Source: Camellia lanceoleosa (lineage: Eukaryota > Streptophyta > Magnoliopsida > Ericales > Theaceae). From it: a DNA stretch of 64,000 nucleotides. Position 1 is the first letter of the stretch, and every line of letters starts with the position of its first letter. The notes beneath the pieces were generated by a model. The model ran no database searches, had not been told where the DNA came from, and worked only from the letters and a program-made list of their open reading frames with translations. Of this stretch, positions 1-13,100 are shown piece after piece. Both the position numbers and the translations under genes were made by a program. The stretch is from assembly GCA_025200525.1 (NCBI GenBank), contig CM045761.1, positions 141,114,223 to 141,178,222 on the forward strand. Reading direction: 5' to 3'.

Positions 1-9
1 TACATATCT

Positions 10-1452
10 ATGGAATGCCAAGAAAAATGGGTACCAGTGGTATTAGTCGACACCGGGTCAACAATCAATGTCTGTCCATGCCGCACGACCTATGCTATTG
101 GCCTGAAACCGGCAGATTTCGTACCTACGGCCCAGGTGATCTGGGCATACGACAATACTAGCAGAGAGGTGATGGGAACAATACAAATCACAGTGCAGGT
201 TGGACCAACTCAACAGGATATTGAGTTTCACGTCTTGGATGTTCCGGTCACTTTTAACCTACTACTTGGGCGACCCTGGCTGCACTAAGTGAAAGCTGTC
301 TCATCCACCCTCCACCAAATGCTGAAGTACCCTCACGGGAAAGGGGTGGCCATAGTGTTCAGGAATTCATCTATTCATCCGCCACCAGAGGTCACTACAC
401 CCATACTAGAGATTGCACATGGCGAAGAAGATGTTTTCCTTCCGGGGTTTACCTCGGTTGAGGCCCAGGTAGTGCAGAATATCTTGGCTGTTGATAAGGG
501 CTTATATGTCAGCGCCCAATCTATATATCTCATGAACAAGCTACAACATATGCCTGGAATGGGATTAGGAAGGAGTGGCTAGAAAGGCGTTACTACATTG
601 GCTGATGTGCCATGTAACCCGCATACCTTCGGTTTTGGCTATACGCCCACCAAAGAGGATTGGGTTAGAAAAGGGAAAGAGATGGATGGAAGAGCTAGAG
701 ATAAACAAACAGGGAAGCACTATGAGCTCGTGCACCGACTGATTCGGGGAACCCTGAGTGGTCATTTTGTTCGGGAGGGTGAAGACTTTCCATTTTGTTG
801 TTTCCCCAAACCCCGGATCAACTCTGAGAGGCAACGGGTTCCTAGCTTTGAGATTTTCTTCGACTTACAACTGCAAGACAGTGATATGGAGGAAATGGCT
901 GAACCGACTACTAAAGCTACAATGAGCACAGAAAGTGATTGCAACAACAACGAATTTGAAGTAAGACCAGCACTGGCATGTCTCCTTTCGGATCCTCTAA
1001 TCAACTCAGAGAGCTTAGGGGATAACCTAACCGTTTCTATGATCGGGGACCAACCTGGTGTGAATCCTTCTATCAGTATCTTGGATGCATCTGACACACC
1101 ATCCCTCATTTGGCAGCTAAAAGAGGGCTACCTGTCTAGCAGTTCTGAGTCGGGTAGTGAATCAGAATGTAATTCCATAGCGCCTATGGAGTTGGAATCA
1201 GATTCCGATTCTTCTGGGTCTAGGTTCGGTATTCCTGGGGTTGATAACCCTGATGCCGAGGTTTTGTCCAGGTTGTCTTTTTCATTTTCCTTTGAGTCAG
1301 CTGTAACTGAGGAACTAGATGAGCTTGTGTGGACTCGCCTTTTTTTGCGCCCCCCCCCCCCCCCCCGGCCGCCTTTTAGAAAGGTTTGGAAAGAAAGGCC
1401 TCACAATTTGGACTCTTGTGGTTCTGAATCTAGTCTCTCAAGTGCAATGTAA
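10..1452 (+). pseudogene. Tat/Ogre-like Ty3 polyprotein fragment: aspartic protease plus G-patch
   Basis: One reading frame is interrupted by TAA at 286-288 and TAG at 580-582. The first block is a retropepsin: the catalytic DTG is at residues 14-16 (VLVDTGSTINV) and the family-typical LLLGRPWLH closes it. The second block ends in a G-patch-like GMGLGR. The third starts with GYTPTKEDWVRKGKEM, continues into an acidic, serine-rich linker and runs through 17 consecutive C at 1350-1366. This order (protease, G-patch, linker before reverse transcriptase) is what I know from Tat-lineage polyproteins. No reverse transcriptase follows: the frame stops at 1452, where LTR-like sequence of element B begins. 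The fragment points plus while B points minus, so it is probably flanking sequence into which B was inserted or joined. The upstream gag lies outside the window. The C run is a likely site of length error. Confidence 0.85.
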
Positions 1453-2325
1453 AACTGACAAACACCAAAGAGTCCAAATCCGGCAAATCGTTTTGGAAAA
1501 TCGATTTTCAATCCAATAATGCCAAAATTGAACTACTTTGCCAGATTACAGAGTTGCCACCTAAATATTTTGTTTTGGGAAAATTTAGGAAATCCTGACA
1601 TGTGCCAAAGGCCACGTGTCCATCATCACCATAGTTGCTTCGGCTGTGGAACTTAGGCACGAGAGGGAAAGTTCCTGAAATGAGCACCCTCGCTCACCCG
1701 ATCAAAGATCGGCCTTTATTAATCATGATAAAAAAGTTTATAAGCATCATGTGTTCTTATTCCAGTTATTAGCTAACATTACTATGTGACGCACACAAAG
1801 CAAGTATAGACTAGTCGCAAGAGTTGGAACAATTCAACTCATGTTTGCTTTCAAAAAAGGTTTGAATTTGTCACCCTCAAGTGGGTGTAAAGATGCGGTT
1901 TTGCCACCAAACATCGTGGGCTTAAAACATGATTTGCCACAACAAAGTGGGCTTAAAACTCACATTCATTGAATTGTTCCAATCCAAACAACAGAGCCTA
2001 CATCCACAAGCATTCATGCAATTTAGCAAATAAGCACATAGCCTCATCGCAAGCATACGAAACATGGCAATCACACTCATGCAAGTATGCTAAAGCATAA
2101 AGACTCACCGAGTACTCCAAGCCAAAAAAAAAAAAACTAGTTAGAAAGATGCATTATCCTAACTATGTTAAATGACTAATGCAATGCATGCAAGATGCAA
2201 TTAATAGGCTCGGCTACTAATATGGCATCTGAATCGATTTGAACAACATGCGATTAAACACGTACTCAAATAAGATATTGAATTTGAAATGCAGTTTAAA
2301 TGATGCACCGAGCCACGGTGCATGC
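1453..2325 (-). repeat. Left part of the 3' LTR of element B
   Basis: Aligns by eye with the first ~900 bp of the element A LTR: shared blocks include CAAAGAGTCCAAATCCGGC, AGTCGCCACCT-like, GCCAAAGGCCACGTGTC and the CCGAGCC...GGTGCATGC stretch. Similarity is clearly lower than between the two LTRs of A, so B is older or from another subfamily. The LTR stops at 2325 exactly where element A begins, and resumes at 30639. There is no gene here. Confidence 0.75.
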
Positions 2326-5300
2326 TGTAGACGAGCCCCGGGGCCTCACTACAGTTTGGACTCGATTTGAGTTACAGTTCTTAATCTGAACCAAAGAGTC
2401 CAAATCCGGCGAATCGTTTTGAGAAAAATAGATTTTTGTAAAGAAGTGCCAAACATGGACTGCTTTGCCAGATACAGAGTCGCCACCTTAATATTTTTTA
2501 TGGGGGAATTTAGGAAACCCTGACTCGGTGCCAAAGGCCACGTGTCTGTCATCACCAAAGTTGCCTCGGCTCGGGAGCTTGGGTACGATTGGGGAAGGTC
2601 AGCTATGAGCACCCCCTCTCGCCCGATCCGAAGATCGGCCTCTACTAACCATGACATCCAATTTTGAAAATGTTATGTGTTCTTGTCCGGTTATTAGCCT
2701 AGAATTGCTATGTTGTGCGCACAGCAAATAAGTATAGACTAGATCGCCTAATTTGGAACAAAACATTGCATATCCGTTTGTTTGGAAAACGTTTTGGAAT
2801 TTGCTACTCGCAAGTAGGCTACAACACGGATTTCAGTGAGTTGTCCCAACTCAAACAATCCAACCGTCACCCACAGACATTCAGGCAGTTAATCAAATAA
2901 GCATCTAGCCTCATGGTAATCGTGCTATCATGTTAACATTCACACTCATGTGAGATGCTAAAGCATAAAGAGCTCACCTAGTACTCCGCGCCAAAACAAG
3001 AACATGTTAGCAATCATGCATGATCCAAGTCCATGTTTAAATGCCTAATGCAACGCATACGGGGTGTCACTAAAGTAGGCTCGGCTAGTCTATAAATGAC
3101 ATGTGAAAATGCACAAGTAGCATGTATTCAACTTAGATTTGAAATACTTATGCAGTTAGTATGATGCGCCGAGCCCGGTGCATGCAATACTGACGAATGA
3201 TGCACGCATGCATAGCATAAGGTATGCTAAAGTAAACATGCCCTAAACTAACCATCGAAAGCAGGTAAGTAAAAGGGAGAAAGAAGTGGGGGTTGGAAGA
3301 CATGCACAGACGCACCCACACTTATTACAAATTTGCCCTCGCTCGGAGGGACCGAAAGAATAATATAATTTAGCTAACCATCAAGCTAATTAAATATTAC
3401 AAATCAATTAAACTAGCTAAGCAAATTAACTAATCTAATTAAGTGGTAAACAATAGCCTCGGGAAGAGGGTCCAATGCATGCGCGCTCGGTTCTGCTCGG
3501 AAGGCCACTGCCATGCACAAGATGCCTCTGCTTTGGCAGTTATCCTCCTCTTAAGACTGCACAAGTCCCAGGGTTGCTTCTCTGAGTTCTGTAGAACACC
3601 ACCGGCTGAAGGGATTGGTCACCGGCCATGTATAATGGTCACCGGCCACAAAATAATCCATCGGCCAACAATAGATGGCCGGTCGGCGCTGAAGATGGCC
3701 GGTTGGCATTGAAGATGGCCGGCCGGCAAAATCTTCCTATAAAAACTGGTTTGACAGCAGCAGAGGGCAGAACTTGGCATGGCAATGCATTTCAAGCAAT
3801 GTATGCACCAACCACACCCCTTATCATGTGTATGACTCAAAGGAGGATGGGCCTCGATTCTCGGACCACCAATCACGCATTTCCATGAATGACGGCCCAA
3901 AGAATCAAGTGTGCATTTTGATATGGAATGCAATGCACATAATCAAACAAATGGAACTCAACCTCTATCACAAGCAAATCAAGAGGTAAAGCATACATGC
4001 CAATGTAATGCAACTTAGGCATAGAAGCTAAGTATGCAACATGGACAATGCTAAGAAGCATACAAGGCATACGACTCAAGGTACACAAGTATGCAAATAT
4101 GCTAGTTACTCAAGCATGCAAGTATGTAAAGCATGCAACATGGTACGCAATTCAACTAAGAGAAATGAATGCCAAATACAAGGTTGCTTAAACATGTCAC
4201 AACACATGATAGGCCAAGCATGCAATCAACATACAAGGTAAGCATGTCACAACATGTAACAATGGACTTAGACTAACTTAGGCAGCCCTCAAACTAACCT
4301 AAAACAGTGGCCAAAGTGCTCGAACATGAGGGCCAACACACACACGTACATGCACATGCCAATGGGCCATCACTTAAGCACAAAGAGGGACTCTTAAGTA
4401 CACTTAAAAGGGGAACAATATGGACAGTTAACATGCACATGAAGCTCTGAAAATCATGTTGTAAAATGATGTCAAATCAATTTAAACAAGGGCCATCAAA
4501 GCATGCAAGCAAAGCCAAGACTTAAGGTAATCCAAAGGGGTATTGAACCATCCTTAACAAAACCAAACATGGCATGAATTGAACAACTAAAATCAGATTT
4601 CTAGCATGTTAAAACAAAGCCAAAAGACCACTTAGATGGCATCTAAATGACTTATACATGGAAGCATACGCAATGACCAAACATGGAGCATGGGGGCATA
4701 ACCTCTTGAAACATCAAAGGGGCCATGAAATGCAAGCATACAAGCATGTCATGAGGTCTGAAATAACATACTAAGTGATTCCAAACCACTGAAACAAAGC
4801 AAGTATGGCATGCTAGAGAGGCCAATGCTTAAGGCATACAAGGGGGGTTGCATGGTAGCTATATAAAGCAAATCATGGATAACCCAAACAACTAAAAATA
4901 GTCTTCAAGCACACTAAAATATGCATAAAAGCTTCACAAAGCTTGGCCAAAATACATGAGCATGGTAGTCTAAATGCTATGCATGCATTGAGGCAAATCA
5001 TGGCATTAGAAGGCATGAATGCTAAGCAAGAATGGTGTACCAAAACCAACTAAACACAATGCTATATTATGACATAATAAGCATGCATATCAGTCAAGGC
5101 ATGGCCAACATGAACCAAAACATGGTGCTCACTAAAGAGGCAAAAATGGCCCTTTTCAAGGACAACAAGGAGAAGGGGTGGCCCTCTCCTTCCTAGGACC
5201 ACAAGGCACCATCCTCACCTCTGAAATCCCTCAAGATTTCAGTGGTGAGGAGGCCCAAACACAATGGTCCCGGAGCTCAACCAAAATGGCACAAAACAAA

Positions 5301-6219
5301 GGCCAAACAAGCCTTAAGAGGGGTCAAACAACCCCAAAGCTTAAAACACCCTTAACAAACTATTTAGAGTAGACAAAAACAAGACTTTTATATGTTATAT
5401 GCTAAGCTCAAAAATAGATGCAAGATAGGCTAAAAAGATTTGCAAAAATGGGGTAAAAAGGGACAAAAGTCTTACCCTTGTAGACCCTCTTCACAAACAA
5501 TGTTCCAGCAGCTCTTTTGGTTCCAAACCAGTCCAAAAGCTTCAAAGAAAGAACTCTGGTACCTCAGCAACTAAGAAAAGGTGTGATGGTGGGTGTTTGT
5601 GCACAAAAGTGAGACTAAACACACACTCAACACTAGAAAGAGAGATATAGAGATAGAGGATATATATAAACCCTAACCCTAAAGCTCAAGCTCTGAAAAT
5701 GTTTTCTAAATTGTCTAACCTCTCAACAAGAGAGAAGAGCCCCTCTTTTATAGACAATTTTTCTTGTAAAGCTTCCAAAGGAAGCTAACAAGAGCGAAAT
5801 CCCTCCATACACATGGAGGGGGTGACAGTGTATGCCAGCTGCACAAAAATATCTGCAAAAGCAGATGCACAGTAGCCGGCCGGCCAAAAATGCAATTGAC
5901 CAAAGAAGGATGGCCGGCCGGCCATCTATGGTGCCAGCCGGCCAAACATTTGGCCGGTGGCAACAAAACACAGCCGGTGGCCTCAAGCCATGGCCGGTGG
6001 AGTGTGGGGATGGCCCACAAGCCGTTCCCTGCCCCTCCAAGGCAAAACACAAGTGTTTGGTGCAAAACCAGACACGAAACAATTGAGTCGAGAGATCTTG
6101 AGGCAAGGCGCATAGCCGAGACCTCCGGGAACTCAAGACGAACACAAACATGGATGATCACCGAGTGTTCAAGCGGTGACATCCAAGTCTTGAGAACGGT
6201 AAAAAATGGGGTGTCTACA
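2326..6219 (-). repeat. 3' LTR of element A
   Basis: Repeats 26769-30638 nearly base for base. Starts TGTAGACGAGCCCC and ends GGGGTGTCTACA. On the element strand a TATA-like tract lies near 5665-5680, beside AGAGATATAGAGATA repeats. The 3' third carries many GGCCGG-type words (3655-3730 and 5875-6000). Short open frames in 3.4-4.2 and 5.7-6.4 kb are duplicated in the other LTR, have no recognisable domain, and are taken as chance. Confidence 0.93.
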
Positions 6220-6235
6220 GTTGCCCCTCTTTGAC
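6220..6235 (-). other. Polypurine tract of element A
   Basis: Read on the minus strand this is GTCAAAGAGGGGCAAC, directly followed by the LTR start TGTAGAC. Purine-rich tracts in this position prime plus-strand DNA synthesis in LTR retrotransposons. It fixes the element orientation as minus. Confidence 0.85.
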
Positions 6236-7873
6236 AGAACTCGAAAGTCATAACAATGATGGGAGTGAATGTCAAAGCCCAGAGACGACCTATTTTTGAC
6301 AAGGCCGAAGACTTAGACAAAGCATGCAAGACAGACAAGATACGCGCCCAAAGGCAAGGGCAAAATGCAAGACAATGCACAAAGCCGAACATAACTTATG
6401 ATCATGCAAAGAAAGTTGTAACGAAGCATATCATGCGACAGTTCTAAGCAAGCATACACCAAACTACACTACAATGCAGAAAGGATGTAAGAGAATTATG
6501 CAATTCTCAATACGTCTCACTCGAAGGATACAATACCTGTCCGGTTCATCTGGTTGCACCAGCCTCAAATGAACCGTACATACAATATCGTCCCTGCAAA
6601 GAAAGCAAACTTAACAGGTGCAATATTGTTAGCAACATGCATGACAACGCAAAATGAATGCAAAATGATATGCAATATATATAAAACTATGTATAATAAT
6701 GCAAATGAAAATGCAATGCAATTGAAACGATGCAAACGAAATGCAATACAATTGAATCATGATCTAATCATGAGCGGTTCAAAACCACACAAATGCCAAA
6801 TAGATTGATGGAAGTAACAAGTCCGTCTACCATAGAAAAGGTGCCGCAACCCTCAAAGCGCGTACACATGCAGAACTATGAGTGATGTAGACGGACGCAA
6901 GAACAAGTATTGGGTGGAATGACATAAGTGGGGAAACAACCGGCTAATGAAAGAACAATGATCCTAATGCTGGATGCAAAAATTACACTATAATGTAATA
7001 TACAATGGATATGGCATGCAGCCAAACCAAATCTTGCCTAGGAAAGGCATGAACACATACAAGCCATGTCTAACACAGAAAAGGTGCCGCCACCCTCAAA
7101 CCAATTTCATCAAGGAATAGGCGTGTACACATGCAGAACTGTGCTTTAACGTGAAAGTATGAGCACATACCAAACCAAGCTTAACAAGGAGAGGTGCAAG
7201 CCATGGATGGAGGGGGTGATGCAATGAATGCATGCAAGCTACAATGCCATATTTACAATATGCAATGGGATGGACAGATACGATGGATAAGGCACGTAGG
7301 CCAAACCAAATCTTGTCTAGGAAAGGCATGTACACAAACGAACCGCTTCATCAGTTAAAAAAGATGCCGCCACCAAACCAAGTTCAGTAAGGAAAAGAAA
7401 AAAAGTACACCAATAGAAAAACCAAGAAAACGGGAAAAGTAAGAGGAGGTGATGATAGAAAGGGATGCAATGGGCGCAAAATGGATGGGTGTGATGATAT
7501 GGACGAATGCATTAAATACATGCTATATGCACTGAAATGATATTATGAAATGCATGCATGACATATGCACTATATATATGACAATGATATATAATAGATA
7601 TATATAATGATGATGCATATTATATATGCATGTTATAATGATATGCACTATTTATCATGAAATGCATGACATATGCACATATATGCATATATTCATGAAT
7701 GAATGCATGACATATGCATGTGTGTGTGTTGTTGTGACATTTTTTTGTGTGTGTGTGTGTTTTAAAATTTTGCATGAATGATGCATGACAAATATTTATT
7801 ATGATGTTTTTTTTTTTATTTTTTTTTTTTTTTTTTTTGATGCATGACATATGCATGAGATTTATAATGATGT

Positions 7874-7913
<40 letters not shown>

Positions 7914-8819
7914 ATTAAAAATTAATGCAATCGCACACCAATCAAGGTCTTGTCTCTTTCCAAGGCAAGAAGTTCTCCTAGATTCGTCATTGGGGAATGC
8001 ATGACAATGCAAATGAACTTAGAATGCATGACAACGTAGGATTTTGCAAATGCATGATGCATGATGTGGAGTTCAAATGCATGACAATGCAAATCGAGCG
8101 ACGAAGGTCTTGCGCTGGCTTAAGGTTTAAGAGGATTGGTGTCTCGCCAGACTGCGTCTCTCGCCAGACGGCGCGCTACACGTCTCGGCCAAGGTACGCC
8201 GCATTTTAAGGTCCATTTGCATCATGCATGAGTGCACAAGATGGTGTGATACATTGACAAAAATTGAATGCATGCAAATGTGCAAAAAATAACGCATGCG
8301 ACGGAATGGAAATGCCATGCAGCAATGCAACAGACAACGAAAATAAAACAAAGTAACAAACAAGATAAGTGCACAAGACAAGATAGTGCGGACAAGACGA
8401 TGCAAAATATATGATGACATGCAATAAAAAAATATGATTGAATGCATGCAATGCAATGAGATGCGAAAATAGCGCTAATGAACATGCCAAATGCAATGAT
8501 GAGATGAAAAACAAAGACAGAATTGATGCAAATGCAAATGCAATGAGATGCAAAAAAATAATGAAAAAAAATACCAAATGCAATGAGATGCGCAAAACAG
8601 CGCGATGCATTTGAAATGCACATGGGGCAACTTTCGAATCTTGTAAAAGACAAAAGGATACGGAAAGGATACACATTGCACGAATGCGAGTGCTACGCAC
8701 AGAAGACAAGGTCCGAGGTTGAAACGAAGGCCGGTTGAGCTTCAGAAATGCACTGTTCTTGTACTATCTTAAGCAATGAAGGTCCCAAACCACTCATTTG
8801 ACCCAAACAAGGTTGTAGG
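6236..8819. repeat. Non-coding spacer rich in ATGCAA-type repeats and homopolymers
   Basis: No credible gene. The sequence is dominated by imperfect ATGCAA, GCATGACATATGCA and GATGCAAATGCAATG words. It also has a GT run near 7741-7761, T runs at about 7807-7838 and 7874-7911, and repeated phrases such as AAGGTGCCGCCACCCTCAAA with CATGTACACA (6838-7380). It lies between the 3' LTR and the antisense module of element A. The lysine-rich and phenylalanine-rich open frames here are translations of homopolymer tracts. Confidence 0.75.
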
Positions 8820-9191
8820 AGGCTCACCAGCCACATGGGGAGGTCACCAGCCATCCACCGGCCACCAAAAAACATTACCAGCCAAATGTTTAGCCGGCCG
8901 GCCAAAAATGTAGCCGACCGGCCAAAAATGCCTGATTCGAGGCAGTTTTGACCTTTCACCTTGGGTCTTTTAAAATAGGGTTTCAAACCCTATTTCACTC
9001 GTATTCCTTACCCAAAATCTCATCCTCTCTCTCTCTAGAGCATTTTTCTTCCTTCATTCTCCCATTTCTTGCGTTTTAGCCCCCATTTCATCGTCCGATT
9101 CGTGAAGTTTATCGCGTTTCGAACACTTTAAACCGAACATTTCTTTGTTTCGGTGTTTCCTTTGGTATTTCCACTTTTTGGGGTTTGTTCC
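8820..9191 (+). promoter_or_regulatory. Putative promoter and start of 5' leader of the antisense PMD gene in element A
   Basis: CACCGGCC/AGCCGGCCGGCC words (8850-8930) are followed by TTTCACCTTGGGTCTTTTAAAATA (8954-8977), then a pyrimidine-rich stretch (CTCTCTCTCTAG). The same arrangement, TTCACCTTGGGTATTTAAATA, lies upstream of the PMD gene in element B at 34978-34998. The leader is broken at 9191 by chromovirus N and continues at 18457. The joined sequence (GGTTTGTTCC then CCTCGAGTTACTCTCG) matches the B leader GGTTTATTTTCCTCAAG. Promoter function is inference from conservation and the TATA-like word. Confidence 0.5.
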
Positions 9192-11438
9192 TGTCACGCC
9201 CCCAACTTACCCCTGGAAGTTTGGGCATGACCTATGCAGAAAAGGACACCTAACCTGCTAGATGTATGGAAAGTAGGGGCCTAAATGGAAGCAATAACAA
9301 CGAGTAATGCCTAATAAAAAAATATGATATCCATTGAGCGACTAAACCATGCCAGGATCACAGATATACACAAGATGAATTACTCAAAAGAGATAACCAA
9401 AGAAAATATGGTTTTGAGAGCTACTTACATATATACATACATTTACAAATCCCGCCCCAAGGATGGGCGTATAACAAAAATTATCATGTACATCATAACC
9501 TAAGCCAAAAACTAGAGTATAAACTATAGTCTAGCAGCTCCCCACAAGTACGGTTTTGACCCCAAAGTTTGGTTGTGCTTAGGCTGACAAAAATGTGCTG
9601 ACGACGAGCTAAGGTCGACTTCCGGATTGGTTACCTACAGGAACAGACATAACATAGGGTGAGCCAAGCTCAGTGAATAATAGTACTTATATACATGTAA
9701 AACAAAATATCATAACATCCGTGTAGTTAGTCTATTTCTGTATCCATAGGACAGTTTGTTGATTCACAATTTCCCCATTTGGCCCTTGGCCTGAGGAATT
9801 CATACATTCACAAATAAAACCAGCAAGTTTCGTAACTTCACAGCTTATAGTAACGGCCTTCAGCCCCTTATTTTCTTGGTTCACGAGTTCACATGCATAC
9901 ACATTTCGCATATCGGCCTTTGGCCTCATAATCACATTTCACATATCGGCCATTAGCCTCATACTCACATTTCACATATTGGCCATTAGCCTCATAATCA
10001 TATTTCACATATTGGCCATATGGCCCTTGGCCACATGAATTCTAAACTTTTCGGTCTCCATATTTCAGAATATTTCTCGTTTAACACATAACTTCATGCA
10101 ATATAGTTCTCACATAAAGAAAATACAGTTCATAATATAAACTAATAACGGATAGAGGTGCATTTAAGCACTATTACTCACAGCGTTGTGACGGCGTGGT
10201 AGTTTCTTCCGGAGTGTGCCCTGCACACAATCATAACTTATAAATTATCATTAGGGAATCATTTCCTGCATCATTACACTTCACATGAATTGATAACCAA
10301 CTTAAAATCATCAGAAACATATTCTAAAACCATTAGGGAATCAAGCACGCAAAACTGAGCAAGCATACTTCTTTTTGAAAATTAGGCCCTCCGCTCGAGC
10401 GCCAGTTTGTCCGCTCGAGCGAACAGTGCAATGTTACAAAAATGCTGAGGGGTCGATATCTACGCTCGAGCGGACAGAGTAATTTTAGAGAAACTGCTGG
10501 GAGGGTGATTTTCCCGCTCGAGCGGCCCTGACCTCCGCTCGAGCGGACGACAACCCAGATTCAGGGCAGCCCGATTTCAACCCAAAATTCAACAACCAAA
10601 TCTCATTTTTCATACAATCAAAGGTTAAATTTATGTAATACTTCAACTTAACCATCACCAAAGCATGGATTTAAACTTGATTACAACAATTTAACCCAAC
10701 TTAGGAGCTTCACCAACTTATTACTTCCTCAAATTTCATCCTATTTTCAAGTTCAACAACCATATCACATAATATTAACATATATGCTTGGCATCATGAT
10801 ATAAAACTAAGGATTGAAGTATAACTTCATACATCATTCAATTTGAAGTGTCAAAGTATACAAATATTGCCAAAACCCTCATAACTCAACATACAATCTT
10901 CATGAGTCAAACACAACACAAACATAAGTTGTAATCTTTGAGTAGTTATAACAAAACTTGAGTTACCTTAAAGTAATTCACACAAATCCAACAATTTGAT
11001 GAGCTTCCTTGATGACCCACGATTCCCCCTAATTCTCCTCTTCAACTCTCACGTTTCTCTCTTCTTCTTAACACAAGAGTTGATTCAAAGATATCTCCTA
11101 AGGTGCTATATATATATATATAATAGGAGAATAAGACGAATTTCAATCGCTTTAGCATGCCGAAATGAAAATTTCACAGAAAATCCCATTAAAGCTTAAA
11201 AATCATGTAGATTCTAAATACCAAATCAATTTAGAAAATTAAATCTCTAAGATGTCCAATTTGATTTAAATGATTCAAATGCAGAGATAGTGTTCTAACT
11301 CACCAGATAGAAGTCCATATTTTTAAGTTCCATGCAATTTACCATACTTTCACCTAGAGTTTCACAATAGACATTCAAAGACACAGAATAGAGGACTGAA
11401 AAGATACCATAATTATGTACGAGGGTCGGGGTATTACA
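9192..11438 (-). repeat. 3' LTR of chromovirus N
   Basis: 2247 bp, TGTCACG...TATTACA. Contains a block of TTGGCCATTAGCCTCATAATCACATTTCACATA repeats (about 9895-10030). It also holds five copies of the palindrome CGCTCGAGCG (10391-10546); the other LTR has six. A TA run lies at about 11107-11122. Confidence 0.95.
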
Positions 11439-11455
11439 CTCTCCCCCCCTTAATT
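11439..11455 (-). other. Polypurine tract of chromovirus N
   Basis: On the minus strand it reads TTAATTAAGGGGGGGAGAG directly before the LTR start TGTAATACC. Its position and composition are as expected for a plus-strand primer. Confidence 0.88.
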
Positions 11456-11484
11456 AAGTTTGGTCCTCCAAACTTATTTTTACC

Positions 11485-12081
11485 TTAGGACGAAAATAGA
11501 TGCGGATACTGATTTTGCATTTCATCTTCTTTTTCCCAAGTCGCGTCAGTTCCGTAGTGCTCTTGCCACTCCACTTTTACCATTGGAATTTCCCGACTCC
11601 GCAACTGTTTTACCTGACGGTCTAAAATTGGTTTTTCTACATAGGATAGCTGTTCATTCAATACAGTGTGGTGATAGGCTATGACATGAGATGCATCTGG
11701 AAGGTACCCTCGAAGCATTGAGACATGAAACACGTTATGTACTTGGCTCATACTTGGCGGAAGAAACAACGATTAAGCTACCGGACCCACTTTTTCCAGA
11801 ATTTGAAAGGGACCAACAAATCGGGGTGTTAACTTCCCTCTTTTTCCGAATCTTGGGTGTCCTTTTAGCGGAGTGACTTTCACAAATACATGACTATTCA
11901 CTTCGAATTCCAAGTCTCTTCGTCGGTTATCCGCATAACTCTTTTGCCTACTTTGGGCAGTTTTTAATCTTTCTCGGATCACTTTTAACCTTTTTAGGTT
12001 GTCAATTGCACAATTTGAGGCCCTAACGGACCTATCTCCAACTTCGGCCCAACATACGGGGAGAGCGACATGGTCTTCCAT
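11485..12081 (-). pseudogene. Integrase C-terminus and chromodomain of chromovirus N
   Basis: Continues the integrase after a frameshift. The upstream piece (12081-11773) carries the capsid-distal integrase signature with VCWAEVGD, QSRQKSYAD and the GPFQILEKVG motif. It ends in TAA at 11773-11775, and the protein resumes with PPSMSQVHNVFHVSMLRGYLP. The last ~35 residues (MVKVEWQEHYGTDATWEKED, then a YPHLF-type end) are a degenerate chromodomain of the Tekay/Del type, thought to direct integration to marked chromatin. The stop lies just before the polypurine tract. At least one more indel would be needed to restore the frame. Confidence 0.85.
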
Positions 12082-13100
12082 CTGAGCCTCATAAGGGCCA
12101 CCTCGATGCCCGATTGGTAGCTATTATTATAGGCAAATTCTATCAACGGTAGATGGGTTTCCCACCTTTCTTGAAAATCTAGCACACACATCCGAAGCAT
12201 GTCTTCCAGAGTTTGTATTGTTCTCTCGGATTGCCCGTCGGTTTGAGGGTGATAAGCTGTGCTGAATTTAAGTTCTGTACCCATAGCTTCCTGCAAACTC
12301 TGCCAAAATCTCGAAACAAACTTAGGATCTCTATCTGACACAATGGAAACAGGAATACCGTGAAGCCTTACAATTTCATTTATATAAAGTACTGCGAGCT
12401 TATCCGCATTATATTGAGTCTTTACTGGTAAGAAATGGCGGAACTTGGTTAATCGGTCCACAATGACCCAAACCGAATTCATACTTCGAGGAGTCCTCGG
12501 TAACCCTACAACGAAATCCATGGTTAAATGCTCCCATTTCCACTCAGGGATTGGAAGGGGTTGTAATAACCTATTTGGTCTTTGATGTTCTGCTTTTACT
12601 TGTTGACATTGTAGACACTTAGAGACAAATTCCGCGATTTCCTTTTTCATATTTGGCCACCAAAAATTTTGTTTTAAGTCTCGGTACATTTTAGTACTTC
12701 CCGGATGTATCGAGAATCTTGAGGCATGCGCTTCTTCCATCAATTTCCGTTTAAGTTCCAACACATTAGGGACACATATTCTATCTTGAAACTTGAGCAC
12801 TGAATCCTGTAAATTGAACCCCGGTTTTGGTTTTGCCTCTAACTCGTCACATATCTTCCTTAACGTGTCATCCTCCATTTGATGCAATTTGAGCTCTTCA
12901 AGTAAGGTTGGCTGAGCCATTACCGCTGCCATCAGGGCCTCCTGTCTGCGGGTCACACACTCCACATCCAGTTTATCTAATTCAATTACCAACTCCTTTT
13001 GTTTCGTAAATAAATTTGCCAAATTTCCCCTATCTCTCCTGCTAAGTGCATCCGCAACCATGTGTAGCTTTACCAGGATGGTAATGGATCTGTAAATCAT
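11994..13100 (-). pseudogene. Integrase core of chromovirus N
   Basis: Starts with the last residues of RNase H ([13 protein letters not shown]) in a shifted frame. It then has the zinc-binding HHCC region (HASRFSIHPG, then CLQCQQVKAEHQRP) and the catalytic core. The three acidic residues sit in HLTMDFVVGLP (D), SIVSDRDPKF (D) and QSERTIQTLEDML (E). The core itself is open over about 330 codons. It ends in a frameshift near 12080 in the segment that normally links to the C-terminal domain. Confidence 0.92.

Noticed and set aside
3443..4241. Several overlapping open frames on both strands in the A LTR, repeated at 27.9-28.5 kb
   Set aside because: They lie in LTR sequence, differ by frame-breaking changes between the two LTRs, and have no domain.
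5723..6392. Long minus-strand open frames (142 and 214 codons) and their copies at 30.1-30.7 kb
   Set aside because: Both are in the GC-rich end of the LTR where stop codons are rare. The two frames overlap each other and the downstream copy is interrupted.
7620..8012. Lysine-rich 130-codon open frame on the minus strand
   Set aside because: It is a translation of the T homopolymers and ATGC repeats.
8127..8709. Three overlapping minus-strand frames with hydrophobic translation
   Set aside because: These are read through ATGCAA-type repeats. The hydrophobic look comes from base composition, with no gene structure.
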